NCBI RefSeq assembly: GCF_028372415.1
Contig: NC_092879.1
Location: forward strand, 70,042,412-70,106,411
Reading direction: 5' to 3'
DNA: 64,000 nucleotides
DNA from: Notamacropus eugenii
Lineage: Eukaryota; Chordata; Mammalia; Diprotodontia; Macropodidae
Each line of letters starts with the position of its first letter. Position 1 is the first letter of the stretch. Made by a program: the position numbers and the translations under genes. The notes under the pieces were generated by a model. It saw only the letters and a list, made by a program, of their open reading frames with translations, was not told where the DNA came from and searched no databases. Shown here in pieces: positions 41,525-51,859 of the stretch.

Positions 41525-42835
41525 TTTATCAATCAACAAGCATCCATTAAGAGCCCACTCTGTGTCAGGCACTAGGGTTAAAAATAAAAGTGGTAAAATA
41601 ATCCCTACTCTCAAGGAGCTTACAGTCTAGCCAAGGAGACAAGTACATAATAGAGAATGCTAGGTAGTTAAATATACGTTATTGGAGGGGGAAATTAAGA
41701 AAGGTTTTGTGCAGAAGGTAGTACTTAAGCTGTATCTTAAATGAAAAGAAAATGCTAGGAGGCAAGGGTGAGGAGGGAGTTAATTTCAGGCATGGGAAAT
41801 AGCCAGTACAAAAGCACAAAGGTGATGGAGTGCTGTGTGTGAGAATCAGAAAATTTGGCTGGACTGTTAGAATATGAGAGGGGAAGTAATCGGACAGTGA
41901 AGCTAAAAATTCAGGTTGGGGTTAGGTTATAAAGTACTTTAAAAGCAAAACAGAGGAGTTTACATTTCATCTTAGAGGTGCTAGCGAGCCACTGGACTTA
42001 ATTGAATAAGGTAGTGACTTGGTCAGATTTATGCTTAAGGAAAATCCCTTTTTAGCAGCTTTGTGAGGATAGACTAGAGTGTGGAGAGACTTGAGGCAGG
42101 AAGGCCAATTACAAGGTTGCAGAAGTCTAAGAGGTAGGTTGTGAGGGCCTGGACTAAGGTGGTAGATAGTGTTTAAGAGAAAGGCGTCAGATATGTGAGA
42201 TAATGTGGAAGTAGAAATGGTAAGCTCTGACAGCTGATTGGATATATGAGATGAGAACGAGGAGTTGAGTTTATGAACCTGTGAGAAAACCTGAAAGAAT
42301 GATGGTGGCTTCAGCAGAAATAGGGAAGTTTAGAAGAGGCCTAGGGTTGTGGGGAGTTCTGTTTTGGGTACTTTGAGTTTGAGGTATCTTCAGGATGTCC
42401 CATTGGAAATGACCCATAAGCAGCTGGAAATGGGAGCCTAAAGCTCAGGGGAAAAGCAGGAGCTCATCAGATAGGTCTGAAAGTAGTTTGAATAGAGATG
42501 ATGAACCCATGGAAACTAATGAAGTCACCAGAGAATGTAAAGAGAGAAGAAGGCCCAGGACAAAGAGTTAGAGAACACCCAGTTAGGGGTATGATATACA
42601 TGATGGACCAACCAAGGAAACTGAGGAAAGGATAGCCCAGAAGAGAATAGAAAAATCCAAGAGAAAAGGATGCTCAATAGTGTCAAATGCAGTAGAGAGG
42701 TTAAGAATGATGGGGACAGAAAAAGGTCAGCAGATTTGGCAGTTAAGAGGTCATTGACAACTTTATGCTTGGAGAATGTCATCTGGGCTGAGCCACCATG
42801 TTTGTGTTTTGGGGGACTGTCAGAAGTTTATCTTT
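41525..42835 (-). repeat. L2 LINE, 3' UTR plus ORF2 3' part (1.3 kb)
   Basis: Starts with the antisense L2 terminus (CAACAAGCATCCATTAAGAG, CTCAAGGAGCTTACAGTCTA) and runs into ORF2 (GAGCCACTGGACTTAATTGA, GCAGGAAGGCCAATTACAAG, CTGTTTTGGGTACTTTGAGT). The open frame at 42525-42782 is a decayed part of it. Confidence 0.85.
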
Positions 42836-43358
42836 GAAGAATGCTAGTTTATTCTTGTGGATTTTGAAAATCATAATTGAGTTCCAGAGTACTCAGCTTG
42901 TCCAGAGGGACTTTAGAGTGCTAACAAAAGGGCATTGTTGTTGGCTTAAAAAAATAGGTGTATCTATGTAGTACCTTCTTCGCTCCTTTCTCCTCCCCAC
43001 TTAAAAGTGCTTTAAAGTAGATATCACCTTTTTAAAACTTGGTGAAATGATTCAGACTATAAACATTTTTCAAATGGCTTTTGAACAGAAATGAAAGAGG
43101 GAAGTAGCAAGATACTGTCTCAAATATGTCACTGAAAGAACATGTGATTACAGCTCTAATAGATTCTTAAATGACCAGAAACAGGAAATTTTCACCAACA
43201 AAGGGTTTCAAAAACTACAGATTCATTTCTAAATCTGAGGTGACTTTCTCAAAAGTTCATCAAAAATATCAAAATAATAATGGGGGCTTTGATTCTTTTG
43301 GTAATTCTTAGGTAATTGTTTCTCCCCATCTCTGTCCCTTTTTATAACTCTTTTTTAA
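42836..43358. other. Unique sequence
   Basis: No gene or repeat recognised. Confidence 0.4.
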
Positions 43359-43359
43359 A

Positions 43360-43450
43360 AATAGGCTTTATTGATGTCTTTTGTTTTTATATCAGTAATT
43401 TCTGATGTAAAAAAAAATGTTTCCCTATCCCTTAGCCTAAGTCTTGATGC
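43360..43450 (-). repeat. L1-type 3' UTR fragment
   Basis: GGCTTTATTGATGTCTTTTG and TATATCAGTAATTTCTGATG resemble the antisense 3' UTR of a second marsupial L1 subfamily. Confidence 0.5.
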
Positions 43451-43594
43451 CATTGTAACAGAGAAAGGCAAAAGTTAAATATAAACAACTGATGTGTTGA
43501 GTACTTGACTTTGTCTGCAGACATTTTACCCCTTGTAGTCTTTACTCTCCTGCATTTCTGCTGAAAGAAAGGAGTTATATTTCATTACCAATCA

Positions 43595-44395
43595 TCTGTT
43601 GGGGAATGACTTTCTGCCTTAAATACTTATGTCAGTTTCCTGTATATTTTATAATGTCAAACTTTATACGTGATACAAAGATATTTCCTCCATCTAATGG
43701 TTTCTCCTCTTATCTGCATTGATTTTGTTTGTTCAAGAAATTTTAACGTTATCTAATTTAAATTGTCTATTTTGACTTCTCTGATCATCTCCACCTCTTG
43801 TATGGTTAAGAATTCTTCCCCTGACTGTAGCTATGAAATGTATTTTTTTAAATTTTTTTTAAAAATGATATATCTTTTTATATTCAGGTTGCATTTCTGT
43901 TCAGAGATTATTGGGGGTTATAGCAGAAGATGCTAATCTGTCAAACTGCTTCCTATTTTTCCCAACAGTTGTTGTCAAATAGGGAGTCCTTCCCTTGGTA
44001 ATTTATGTTCTTGTATTTATCAGACACTGGGCTATTGTTTTTAATTGCTTCTGATTCTTGTTTCTCTTATCTGTTCCACCAATCTACTTTTCTGGTTTAT
44101 GTTTTTAACCAGGACCAAAGCTTTTTGGAAGATTACTGCTTCAAAATATAGTTTGAGGTTTGATCATGCTGAGCTCTTTTTGTTCCCACTTCTACAAATT
44201 ATTCTCCTTGAAATTAAAGACATTTTGTACCTTGGAATGTTGTTCTTTTGTCTAGTTCTACAAAGTAAACCCTTTGGTAGTTTGGTATGGCACTAAATCT
44301 ATGAATTAATTTAGGTAGTATCAACATTTTTATTATATCTCCCCAGTTATGTAAGTCTTTATTCTAAAAAGAGTGTTTTATAGTTTAATTTCTAT
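43595..44395 (-). repeat. L1 LINE, ORF2 internal region
   Basis: Antisense L1: GATTTTGTTTGTTCAAGAAA, AAGAATTCTTCCCCTGACTG, TCTGTTCCACCAATCTACTT, GGTTTATGTTTTTAACCAGG and TTGGTAGTTTGGTATGGCAC. Confidence 0.85.
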
Positions 44396-44397
44396 AA

Positions 44398-44463
44398 GTC
44401 TTTAGTCCAGTGCCTAGCATATAGTAAGCACTTCAATAAATGTTCTCATTCTTCCATCTATCC
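44398..44463 (+). repeat. L2 3' terminus fragment
   Basis: AGTGCCTAGCATATAGTAAG followed by CACTTCAATAAATGTTC. Confidence 0.65.
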
Positions 44464-44759
44464 TGTGTTCTGAGGGGGGGCTTTTTTTTGGTCCAGACGT
44501 GATTTCATCAGTGCAAGGAACTCCCTTTGTAGAAATTTCCTGTCCTGTGAGTGATCAGCAGCTCCAGAACTGATCATGATTGGGCCCCGGAATCCTAAGA
44601 CTAGCCTCTAGCCACTTTGCCAAGCTGCCTCTGTCCTAAGAAGTTAGCTGTCAGATTATCTTCTGCATTTTCTAGTTCTTTTGAACGCTGTTTCTCTTAG
44701 CATTTCCTCCAGGTTTTTGTTATTTCTCCACAGAAATCTCAGTTATCCTTGTGACTTTA

Positions 44760-44930
44760 TTCTGTGTCTTGTTACTTTACTGAAGCCATTCATCTTCTCG
44801 TTTATTTTCTTCTCTGAGTCTCTGGGGTTTTTGAAGTAAACCCTATAGTAATAGAGAGCATTTTGGCTCCTGATTGCTGCTGTTCATACCTCCCGTTTGC
44901 TCCTCTTGCTATCCTCTGGCTAGCATTTTA
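44760..44930 (-). repeat. Older L1 LINE, left part (interrupted)
   Basis: CTTGTTACTTTACTGAAGCC and CTGAGTCTCTGGGGTTTTTG are antisense ORF2. It ends at CTGGCTAGCATTTTA, the first copy of a target duplication, and resumes at 45602. Confidence 0.7.
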
Positions 44931-45601
44931 AAAAACTTTTTATTTTTCAGTGAACAAGCATTTATTTTCTCTCAATCCCAACTCTCCCCAACTGGAAAAA
45001 GAAAAGGAAAAACCAAAACCCTTGTAACACAAATACTCCTAGTTAAACAAAACAAATTCTTGAACTGGCCGTGTCTAAAATTGTAGGTCTCACTCTTCAG
45101 ATTGAGTCTGTCACTCTGTCTTCTTGAATCATGGTTGGTCATTTCATTGGTCAGATGTCTTTAAGTCTTTCAAAACTGCTTGTCCTTACAACGTTGTTGT
45201 TACTGTATAAGTTGTTTTCGTAATTCTGCCTCACTGCACTCTGCATCTACTCATACAAGTTTTCCTAGGTTTTTCTAAAAACATTTCTTTCATGATTTGT
45301 TATAGCAAAACAATATTTTCTTACATTTATATGCCATAATTTGTTCAGCCATTCCCCAATCGATGGATCCTTTTCCTTCTTTCTTAGATCTCTTTGGAAT
45401 ACAGGTCTAGTATTGTTATTTCTGGGTCAAAAGGTGTGCACAGGTTAGTGACTTGGGGAGCATAATTTCAAATTGCTTTCCAGAAGGGCTGAACCAATTC
45501 ACAGCTTCACCAACAGTGCAATAATGTGCCTGTTTTCCTATAGGTTTTCCAGTATTGTCATGTTCCTTTTTTGCCCTCTTTGCCAATCTGATGGGTGTGA
45601 T
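44931..45601 (-). repeat. Younger L1 LINE inserted into an older L1
   Basis: Antisense 3' UTR (CAACTCTCCCCAACTGG) into ORF2 3' part (ATATGCCATAATTTGTTCAG, CCATTCCCCAATCGATGGAT, CTGAACCAATTCACAGCTTC), 5'-truncated. Flanked by CTGGCTAGCATTTTA (44916-44930) and CTGGTTAGCATTTTA (45602-45616), a 15-bp target duplication with one mismatch. Confidence 0.9.
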
Positions 45602-46090
45602 CTGGTTAGCATTTTAGAATAATATATCAAATCCATATACATAATATATTAATATTATATTATAAATATAATATAGAAATCAAATAATAGTGGGGAGAAA
45701 GGACATCCTTTACTTACCCCTGTTTGTATTGGAGAAACTTCCATTGTTCCCCCATTACCAGTATTTCTAGCACTTGACTTTAGTTTTAGGCTTTTAGTCT
45801 TATTCATGGAGGGTCTTTCCATGTCTTTGTGTTTTGGGAGTTTTAACATAAATGAATCCTAAATTTTGCTAGTCTTTTTTTTAATGTGGTCCTTTATTTC
45901 TGAGCTTCTCTGTTCATAATCCTGTTTGCATATAAAACCAAGTACCAGTTTTTCTATAAAATTTTGTATGCCATTTGATGTTTACCAGCTCGATTCTTTT
46001 TTCTTGAAAGATAACCAGTCTTCTTATAAAACTTTTGAAAATCATTGAGACTTGATTGACTTTTTTATAAACTTCTCTATATTTATTTCA
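45602..46090 (-). repeat. Older L1 LINE, right part
   Basis: The minus frame at 45655-45849 contains GVSKGCPFSPLLFDFY, the L1 reverse transcriptase block ([14 protein letters not shown]). This is upstream ORF2 relative to 44760-44930. Confidence 0.8.
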
Positions 46091-46139
46091 TGACTCCTTG
46101 TTCAGTGCCTAGAAAGAAATACTCCCCTCCCTAAACTAG

Positions 46140-46225
46140 ATGTCATTATGGACCAAATCAAATGTTGCTACCTCCATGAAATTTTCCCTGAACCCTAGAC
46201 TTTCCAGTTGAGGGTGATCTTTCTT
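46140..46225 (+). repeat. L2 3' UTR fragment
   Basis: GTTGCTACCTCCATGAAATT and TTCCCTGAACCCTAGACTTT. Confidence 0.45.
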
Positions 46226-46560
46226 TGCATTTCTAATGATAGTTTATTGAGATCTTTTCCTAGCACTCATCTCACTCTCCCCTATATCAGCAATCGTTTC
46301 CATGTTCAATTACCCATTGCCTTGAGAACAATTGAGGGGAGGAGTTGGAATGGGGGTGGGGGGACACACCATGATTTCAACCTGGTAGAGAACCTTTACC
46401 AGTGTAAACCTGTAATTTAAGGTCTTAGTTGTAGAAACACCAACCCTCTGGCACTCTACCTGGTTACCTTGGGCTTTTGGCATAGTAGAGACTTGGTAAA
46501 TACTTGCTGAAGTGAATTGCCCAGAGCTTTCTGTATGGATGTTCTGCCTTCCACCCTGAG
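46226..46560. other. Unique sequence ending in a splice acceptor
   Basis: No repeat recognised. The last 30 bases (TGTTCTGCCTTCCACCCTGAG) are a usable pyrimidine tract and AG. Confidence 0.45.
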
Positions 46561-46641
46561 GAGTAGAAATGGCGAAGTTTGTCTTTAGCCAAATTTACCG
46601 TACCTTTAGGTCACTGATGTATCTGCTGCGACAGGCCAAAG
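46561..46641 (+). other. Candidate coding exon (acceptor to donor)
   Basis: Bounded by TTCCACCCTGAG| on the left and CAAAG|GTAAAT on the right, an 81-base exon in otherwise repeat-free DNA 11.5 kb downstream of the candidate first exon. Its 5' eight bases are untranslated; the coding part is listed separately. Confidence 0.4.
46569..46641 (+). CDS. Start of an unidentified protein (24 codons, first coding exon)
   Basis: ATG at 46569-46571 has G at -3 and G at +4, a favourable context. The frame is open for 24 codons to the donor, leaving one base over (phase 1). The peptide starts MAKFVFSQIYR, continues TFRSLMYLLRQAK and is basic and amphipathic, as at an N-terminal membrane-associated or organelle-targeted segment; that reading is inference. 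I do not recognise the protein. The first exon at 34.66-35.05 kb has no ATG and would need a downstream start, which this supplies. An 81-base exon with both splice sites can arise by chance in 64 kb, so the call is moderate. No further exon was recognised to the right; later ones may lie beyond 64 kb. Confidence 0.4.
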
Positions 46642-46945
46642 GTAAATAAGGAGACTTTTTGTCTCTTCTTTTGGTTTCATGACCAGGGTGGGTATATGAT
46701 GTGCCAGGACAGTGAAAATAGCTAGAGTCAGACCTAGCAGCTTTAGCAATAAGAGGGCTATCTCAAATTAGAGAGGTCTTTTGGAGTGTGTTTTTTTTCC
46801 CTAAAAGTGAGCATGGGTTAAAGTTTTGCATCTTTTTTTAAACTCAGTATAATTGACAGGCTTTCACTGCTGTTTCCATCTCACTAGCCAGGGATGGTAA
46901 ATGGGGCTATTTCTTGGTTTCTAGATGTCTGTTACAGCTTCCTCT
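46642..46945. other. Unique intron-like sequence
   Basis: Directly follows the candidate donor; nothing recognised. Confidence 0.4.
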
Positions 46946-46947
46946 AG

Positions 46948-47065
46948 GGGGAGAATCCCAGTCCTGCAAGTCTTTGTGACCTTGGGCAAATTATTGGAGC
47001 TCCTTGGACCTCTCAGCTTTCTTATCTGTATACTAAGGATGGAGGACTAGATGATCTGTAGTATT
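46948..47065 (+). repeat. MIR/THER1-type SINE
   Basis: AGTCTTTGTGACCTTGGGCA, CAGCTTTCTTATCTGTATAC and ATGGAGGACTAGATGATCTG. Confidence 0.7.
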
Positions 47066-47074
47066 TAATGTCAT

Positions 47075-47175
47075 GGACAAGGCCCTATGGTCAATGCTAG
47101 AGATATGTGGACAAGAGGGAAAACTATCCTTGTTCTTTGAGAGCTTGTATTCTACCTGAGGGATAGGTTAGAAGA
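47075..47175 (-). repeat. L2 3' UTR fragment
   Basis: CAATGCTAGAGATATGTGGA, TTGTTCTTTGAGAGCTTGTA and TTCTACCTGAGGGATAG. Confidence 0.5.
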
Positions 47176-47269
47176 ATAGGGCAGCTGGCCTTGTTTCCTG
47201 GTTTGTTATGCCCTTTTCCGAATTGGTAGTCTAAGACGAATACGAGCGGCTTAGCAGCCTCCCGTATTT

Positions 47270-47450
47270 GGCTGATGTAGTACTTTACAGTCATTATCTC
47301 ATTTGATTCTCACAATCTTAGATGCCTTATTAGCTCCATTTTGCAGATAAGGAAGCTGAGGCTCCAAGCTGTTGTGACTTGCCCAGGGACACATAACTAG
47401 TAAGTCTCAGAGGCAAGTTTTGAGTCTTTTTGCTGTTGACGCACTCCCAG
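47270..47450 (-). repeat. MIR-family SINE
   Basis: GTACTTTACAGTCATTATCT, CCATTTTGCAGATAAGGAAG and CTTGCCCAGGGACACATAAC. Confidence 0.8.
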
Positions 47451-47451
47451 A

Positions 47452-47995
47452 CCCTTCACCAATACTTCCATCACAGGCAGTATCAACAGACCATTTTATT
47501 GCTTCTTTGATCTGGACAGGCGACTGTTGCTTCACTTTTCTGTTTCTCATTCTTCTCGTGCATCCTTGAACAGTGATACTGTGAGCATGAGAAAATCAGG
47601 GAAGTAGGCAGATCCAGCCCTCTCCCTTGATATATCAGCAGTGTGAAGAAGCCTTGGTTTCTACATTTAAGAGCTTACTGCTTCATGCCTGCTTGGAGAT
47701 GCTTTCACTCATGTTAACCTGACCAAATACTTTGCCCTGCTCGAGTGAGGGTAGGCTGGGCAAGGTTTAAGGGAATTTCTGGTACTTGAGGTTGGTCCTG
47801 GTTTTCTTTCTACTGGTGGGACTATTGCCTTGGGTGCCTTATTTATTCTTCTGACTTTTCCCTCTTGAGATCACATAGGTTGATCTCAACATTACCTGTT
47901 ACATGCAATGAGGAAATAGCTTTGTTTTAGCTGGACCCTTCTTTGTAATAGTGTTTCCTGTCCCCAGGTACAGAGGCAGCAAAGCATGGCATGGT
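47452..47995. other. Unique sequence
   Basis: No gene or repeat recognised. Confidence 0.4.
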
Positions 47996-47999
47996 GCAG

Positions 48000-48500
48000 G
48001 GTTCTTCAAATATTTTAACCTAGCACCCCATTAGTAAAAAACTTTTGAACACAATTTTACAACAGAGGTATAATATTAGGAACACATTAGTATAACATTA
48101 GTATCATATTACTTATCACTTATATAAGTTAATGTATAACTTATAAATTATATACGTGTATTACTAATAGGTTATATACATTATAAAATGTGCACAAAAA
48201 TAGAAATTAAAAGGAATGAGATGAGGATAAAAAATATTTTCTAAAATGTTTATTTCACTAATGATACAAAAATGTTCATCTTACCAATGGTGTGGAAATG
48301 ATTTTGTTTTATTATTAATAATATTTTGTATCGAAAGCAATATGATTGAATATGATACATTGTTTTTTAAAATCCTTATGTCATTAGGGCAATAAAGTAA
48401 CCTTATAAATAATTGCTAATAATTGACTGTTAAATTTGTTCAATGTAGCCAAGCCAAAGAATTATTTTTAAGATCCTTTTATTGAAAGATACCCCATACA
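48000..48500. other. Strongly AT-rich block, possible decayed DNA transposon
   Basis: The left end GTTCTTCAAATATTTTAACC and following ACCCCATTAG resemble hAT-type termini, and ~450 bases of AT-rich DNA follow. No matching right end was found. Confidence 0.3.
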
Positions 48501-49290
48501 ACAACCAAGTAGTAGGTCACAAGTCACTACCATAACAGCTTTTCTTTGTGTGTCACTAAACACAATCCTGCGACAACAAGCAGAAATGAATAGCCTTTGA
48601 TTTTAACTGAGCATCAAGTTCTCAATATACATCCATCCTTTTTTCTTAACGTGATTCTGCCTAATAGATAACAGCATACCTTAATAGAGTTTCCTAATCC
48701 ACGTTCTGGTAGCCATTAATGACTGACTCCAGGACATACTCCTTCCTTTTTCAGTGACTTTAGTACTTGGTTCCTAGCTTTTGTCTCTCCCCTAATTCCT
48801 TTCCTCATCCAAGGGGACATGTTGATGTTCCCCCCAAGTCCTCTTAACTTTCTCATTTCTCAATCTGTTTAATTCCTATGACTCATTCTTCCACTGCTCA
48901 GGGATGACCATAGCCTTGGTCTTGCTGTTCATAAAAGTTCCACTTCCATGTTCAGGAACTTTGAATTTCCTTCAAAGATGCCTCATTCCTTCCAAAACTA
49001 CTACTACGAAGATCTCTAATCCCCTAATTGTTCAGTAGTATCCCAGGCCCTCACCCCTGCTCTGGATACACTGTCCTTCCTTTCCAGAAAACCAGAGACA
49101 GTCCCTGCTGGCAAGGACCCTACCTTCTAATGGGAGAGATAACACATATCAGTGGTTTCACCTGTAAGACAAATGGAAAATACCTTGGTCCTTAGGTTCT
49201 GTGGCAAAATAGATGCTAATGCACCTTCTTTACTGTCATTTCCACTGATAAAATAATATCTATTTCTGATGTTGAACCATTTAGCAGTGC
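48501..49290. other. Unique sequence
   Basis: No gene or repeat recognised. Confidence 0.4.
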
Positions 49291-49292
49291 CA

Positions 49293-49540
49293 AGGCAACT
49301 GGTTGGTGCAATGGATAGAATGCTGGGCCTCGAGTCAGGAAGACTCCTAAATTCAAATCTAGACTCAGACGCTGTCCATGTGTCCCTGGGCAAGTCTGCC
49401 TCAGTTTCTCCAACTGAAAATTAAGGATAACCTTCCAGGATTGTTATGGGAATCAAATGAGATAATATTTATGAAGTGCTCAGCACAGTGCTTGGCACAG
49501 AGTAGGCACTTAGTGAATGCTTGTTCCCTTCTTCCCCTCT
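49293..49540 (+). repeat. MIR-family SINE
   Basis: GGTTGGTGCAATGGATAGAA, GAGTCAGGAAGACTCCTAAA, GTGTCCCTGGGCAAGTCTGC, TTGTTATGGGAATCAAATGA and GAGTAGGCACTTAGTGAATG. Confidence 0.9.
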
Positions 49541-49545
49541 CCATA

Positions 49546-49571
49546 CCCCCCCCCCCCCCCCCCCCCCCCCC
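49546..49571. repeat. (C)26 tract
   Basis: 26 consecutive C just 3' of a MIR, then G and CCC. Produces spurious poly-Pro and poly-Gly open frames on both strands. Confidence 0.97.
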
Positions 49572-49639
49572 GCCCAAGAACTTTGAGGTTGAGAACTTGG
49601 TCTTCAGTAGCTGCGGTTGCTGTGGAGGTGGATGAGAAT

Positions 49640-49885
49640 ATGGGAAGGAGAACAGTAACTAATAATAAGGCTAGAAAGGCAATTTGGAACCAGCTAGTTA
49701 AGTGCTTTAAATGCCAAATGGAAGAGAGTATATTTGATCCTAGAGGTAATAGGTATTGATGAGGCTTTACTGAACTGCTGGAGACAAGGAAAATCACTTT
49801 GGCAGCTGAGTAGGGTGTGGAGGAGTGTGGGGAGAGACTTGAGATGGAGACCAGTTAGAAGAAGCCACTGCCATAGCCACCAGGT
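49640..49885 (-). repeat. L2 LINE fragment
   Basis: AATTTGGAACCAGCTAGTTA, AAGTGCTTTAAATGCCAAAT, CACTTTGGCAGCTGAGTAGG and GAGACTTGAGATGGAGACCA are antisense L2. Confidence 0.8.
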
Positions 49886-50208
49886 GATCTGGGGGTAGGG
49901 GGTAGGGGAAGATCATCATTATGATTTTCCCAGTGGCATCTGTGTAGCTGTTACTGTGGATGACTGGTGGCATTTAAATTAGAACTACCCTAGATAGCCA
50001 AAGCCCAGGACAGAAGGGGGAAGGTTAGGAGCCTACACAGTGCAGGGAAGGTTAAGAGATAATATGCAAAGAATCGGTGTAGGAGTGTTGGAAGCAAGTC
50101 CCATCTTTGACTGGTGTGGGCGAGGTGGGATGGGATCCCTCTTCTCACCCTCCATTTGATCACATGCCACTCAGGGTTGTGCCAGGTTGCTACTCTGGAG
50201 GTCTCTGC
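49886..50208. other. Unique sequence
   Basis: No gene or repeat recognised. Confidence 0.4.
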
Positions 50209-50209
50209 C

Positions 50210-50460
50210 ATAGAAGGTAGAATGCTGGACGTGGAGTCGGGAAGCCTAGGGTTCAAATTCTGCCCCTGATACTTCAGATCTGTATGATCCTGGACAAGTC
50301 ATTAACCTTTCTGAGCCATAGTTTCATCTTCAGTAAAATGAGGGTATTAATACCTGTAGCACCTATCCCTCAGGGTTGTCATGATGCTCAAATGAGATAC
50401 TATATGTGAAGTACTTTGCAAACTTTAAAGTGCTGTATAAATGTTACATTTATGCCCTTC
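50210..50460 (+). repeat. MIR-family SINE, full length
   Basis: AGAATGCTGGACGTGGAGTC, CTGTATGATCCTGGACAAGT, TTTCATCTTCAGTAAAATGA, CAGGGTTGTCATGATGCTCA and CTTTAAAGTGCTGTATAAAT. Confidence 0.9.
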
Positions 50461-50484
50461 TGATTTCCTTAGTATTGAACCTGA

Positions 50485-51010
50485 TGGATTAGATTCATAA
50501 TCTCAGAGGACTGGAAGAGACCCTGGAGGTCATCTGGTACAACTACGGTGCAAATGTCCTCACTCCTAGGCCTGCCTGATAAATGACTGTCTTGTTTTGA
50601 ACATTTCCAGGAACTTGGAGCTCACTGGCCCTCTCAGCTTCGGAAAAACTCTGATTATCAGAAAGTTCTATGTTATGTTGGGCTGAAACTTGTCTCCCTG
50701 TAATTTCTTCCCCATTGATTCCTGGTTTTGTTAGTTGGAGCTACACAGAGCATTATTCTTCTTTCATCTGTGTTAGAATCCACTGTGTCATCCCTTCTAA
50801 ATCTTCTCTTGTTGTTCATGTTACACTCCACTGGTCCCTTCCAGGTCATTGCTCATGCTTTCCAGATCCTTCACCAAAGTCCCTTCTTTAGACACATTCT
50901 GCTTTTGTCATGTTTTAGAACGCAACACCTGGAACTGAACAGAATCTGGCAGGAGGAGTCTCACAAGTCCAGTGCAAAACCGAGATGCTAGCAATAATCT
51001 GTTGTGGGCC
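50485..51010 (-). repeat. L3/CR1 LINE 3' region
   Basis: CAGAGGACTGGAAGAGACCC, TGGAGGTCATCTGGTACAAC, ATTATCAGAAAGTTCTATGT and CACCTGGAACTGAACAGAAT correspond to the antisense L3/CR1 3' end. Confidence 0.7.
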
Positions 51011-51244
51011 CAGAGATCAGGCCTGTGTGACCTGCTCCAGCCATGTTCTTCAGCCAAAGTGGACAGTGGGCATTAGGTTTCTCAGGGATAGGGATGTGCT
51101 TGGGATGTTGTCATCATTTCAGAATGAGGTGGGATCGTAGATTTCTAGTCCAGCTGTCTCAGAGGTTTGAGAATTGGGGAATAGGAAAGAGGATGAGAAG
51201 CAAATTCTGGAATGTACTCATTTTTAGAGCTAGAAGAGACTTTA

Positions 51245-51418
51245 GAGAATATATAGGCCAAGTACTGGATTTGGAGTCAGAGGACAGGGATTCATATCCT
51301 GCTTCTGCAGATCTCAAATTAGTCACTTTTTCCTCCCTGGCCCTCAGTTTTATCTTATCTGTCAAATGAGGAGGTTAGACTACATGACCTCTGAAGTCCC
51401 TTCCAACTCTAAATCATT
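51245..51418 (+). repeat. MIR/THER1-type SINE
   Basis: TACTGGATTTGGAGTCAGAG, TCAGTTTTATCTTATCTGTC, AAATGAGGAGGTTAGACTAC and CCCTTCCAACTCTAAATCAT. Confidence 0.85.
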
Positions 51419-51792
51419 GGGGCACCTGATCTTCCAGGTCTGGGTCTGCATGAAATTTTAACAGTCTTTTACCTAATTAGCTGCCATATATGAACTAGTA
51501 TGCCAGTAGGATCTAACCTCCAAAAATCCTGACTGTGGCCAAATGTCTGGGTCCACTTGGCCTCTTGAAAGCTGAAATTGAAATTCATGTGATTTTGAAT
51601 ATCCTAGTGATTTGAAAGTGGAACCTTGACCAGGTAGGAGGGAGACAGTACCAAGCTGGGGGAAGAACAGGTGAGGGAAAGTTGTGGGATAGCTGGGTTT
51701 TTGGCAGCTTTAAATCATGCTTTGTTAGGTGGTTTCTACTCGTAGTGTTGTTGGTCCTGGAACCCAGCCTGAAATCTCTTCTGTCTGGCAGG

Positions 51793-51852
51793 ACACAGCG
51801 TTGTCTCAGTCAAACTGACTGAGACAAAGGCCCTTTTGTCCTGTGTCTGTAT
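51793..51852. other. Strong hairpin
   Basis: TTGTCTCAGTC (51801-51811) and GACTGAGACAA (51817-51827) are perfect inverted repeats around a 5-base loop (AAACT). Outside them GACACAG (51793-51799) and CTGTGTC (near 51841) can extend the stem after a bulge. Not part of a recognised repeat. Confidence 0.7.
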
Positions 51853-51859
51853 TTCACCT

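Noticed and set aside
49378-49797. Poly-Pro and poly-Gly open frames on both strands
   Set aside because: Produced by the 26-base C-run between a MIR and an L2.
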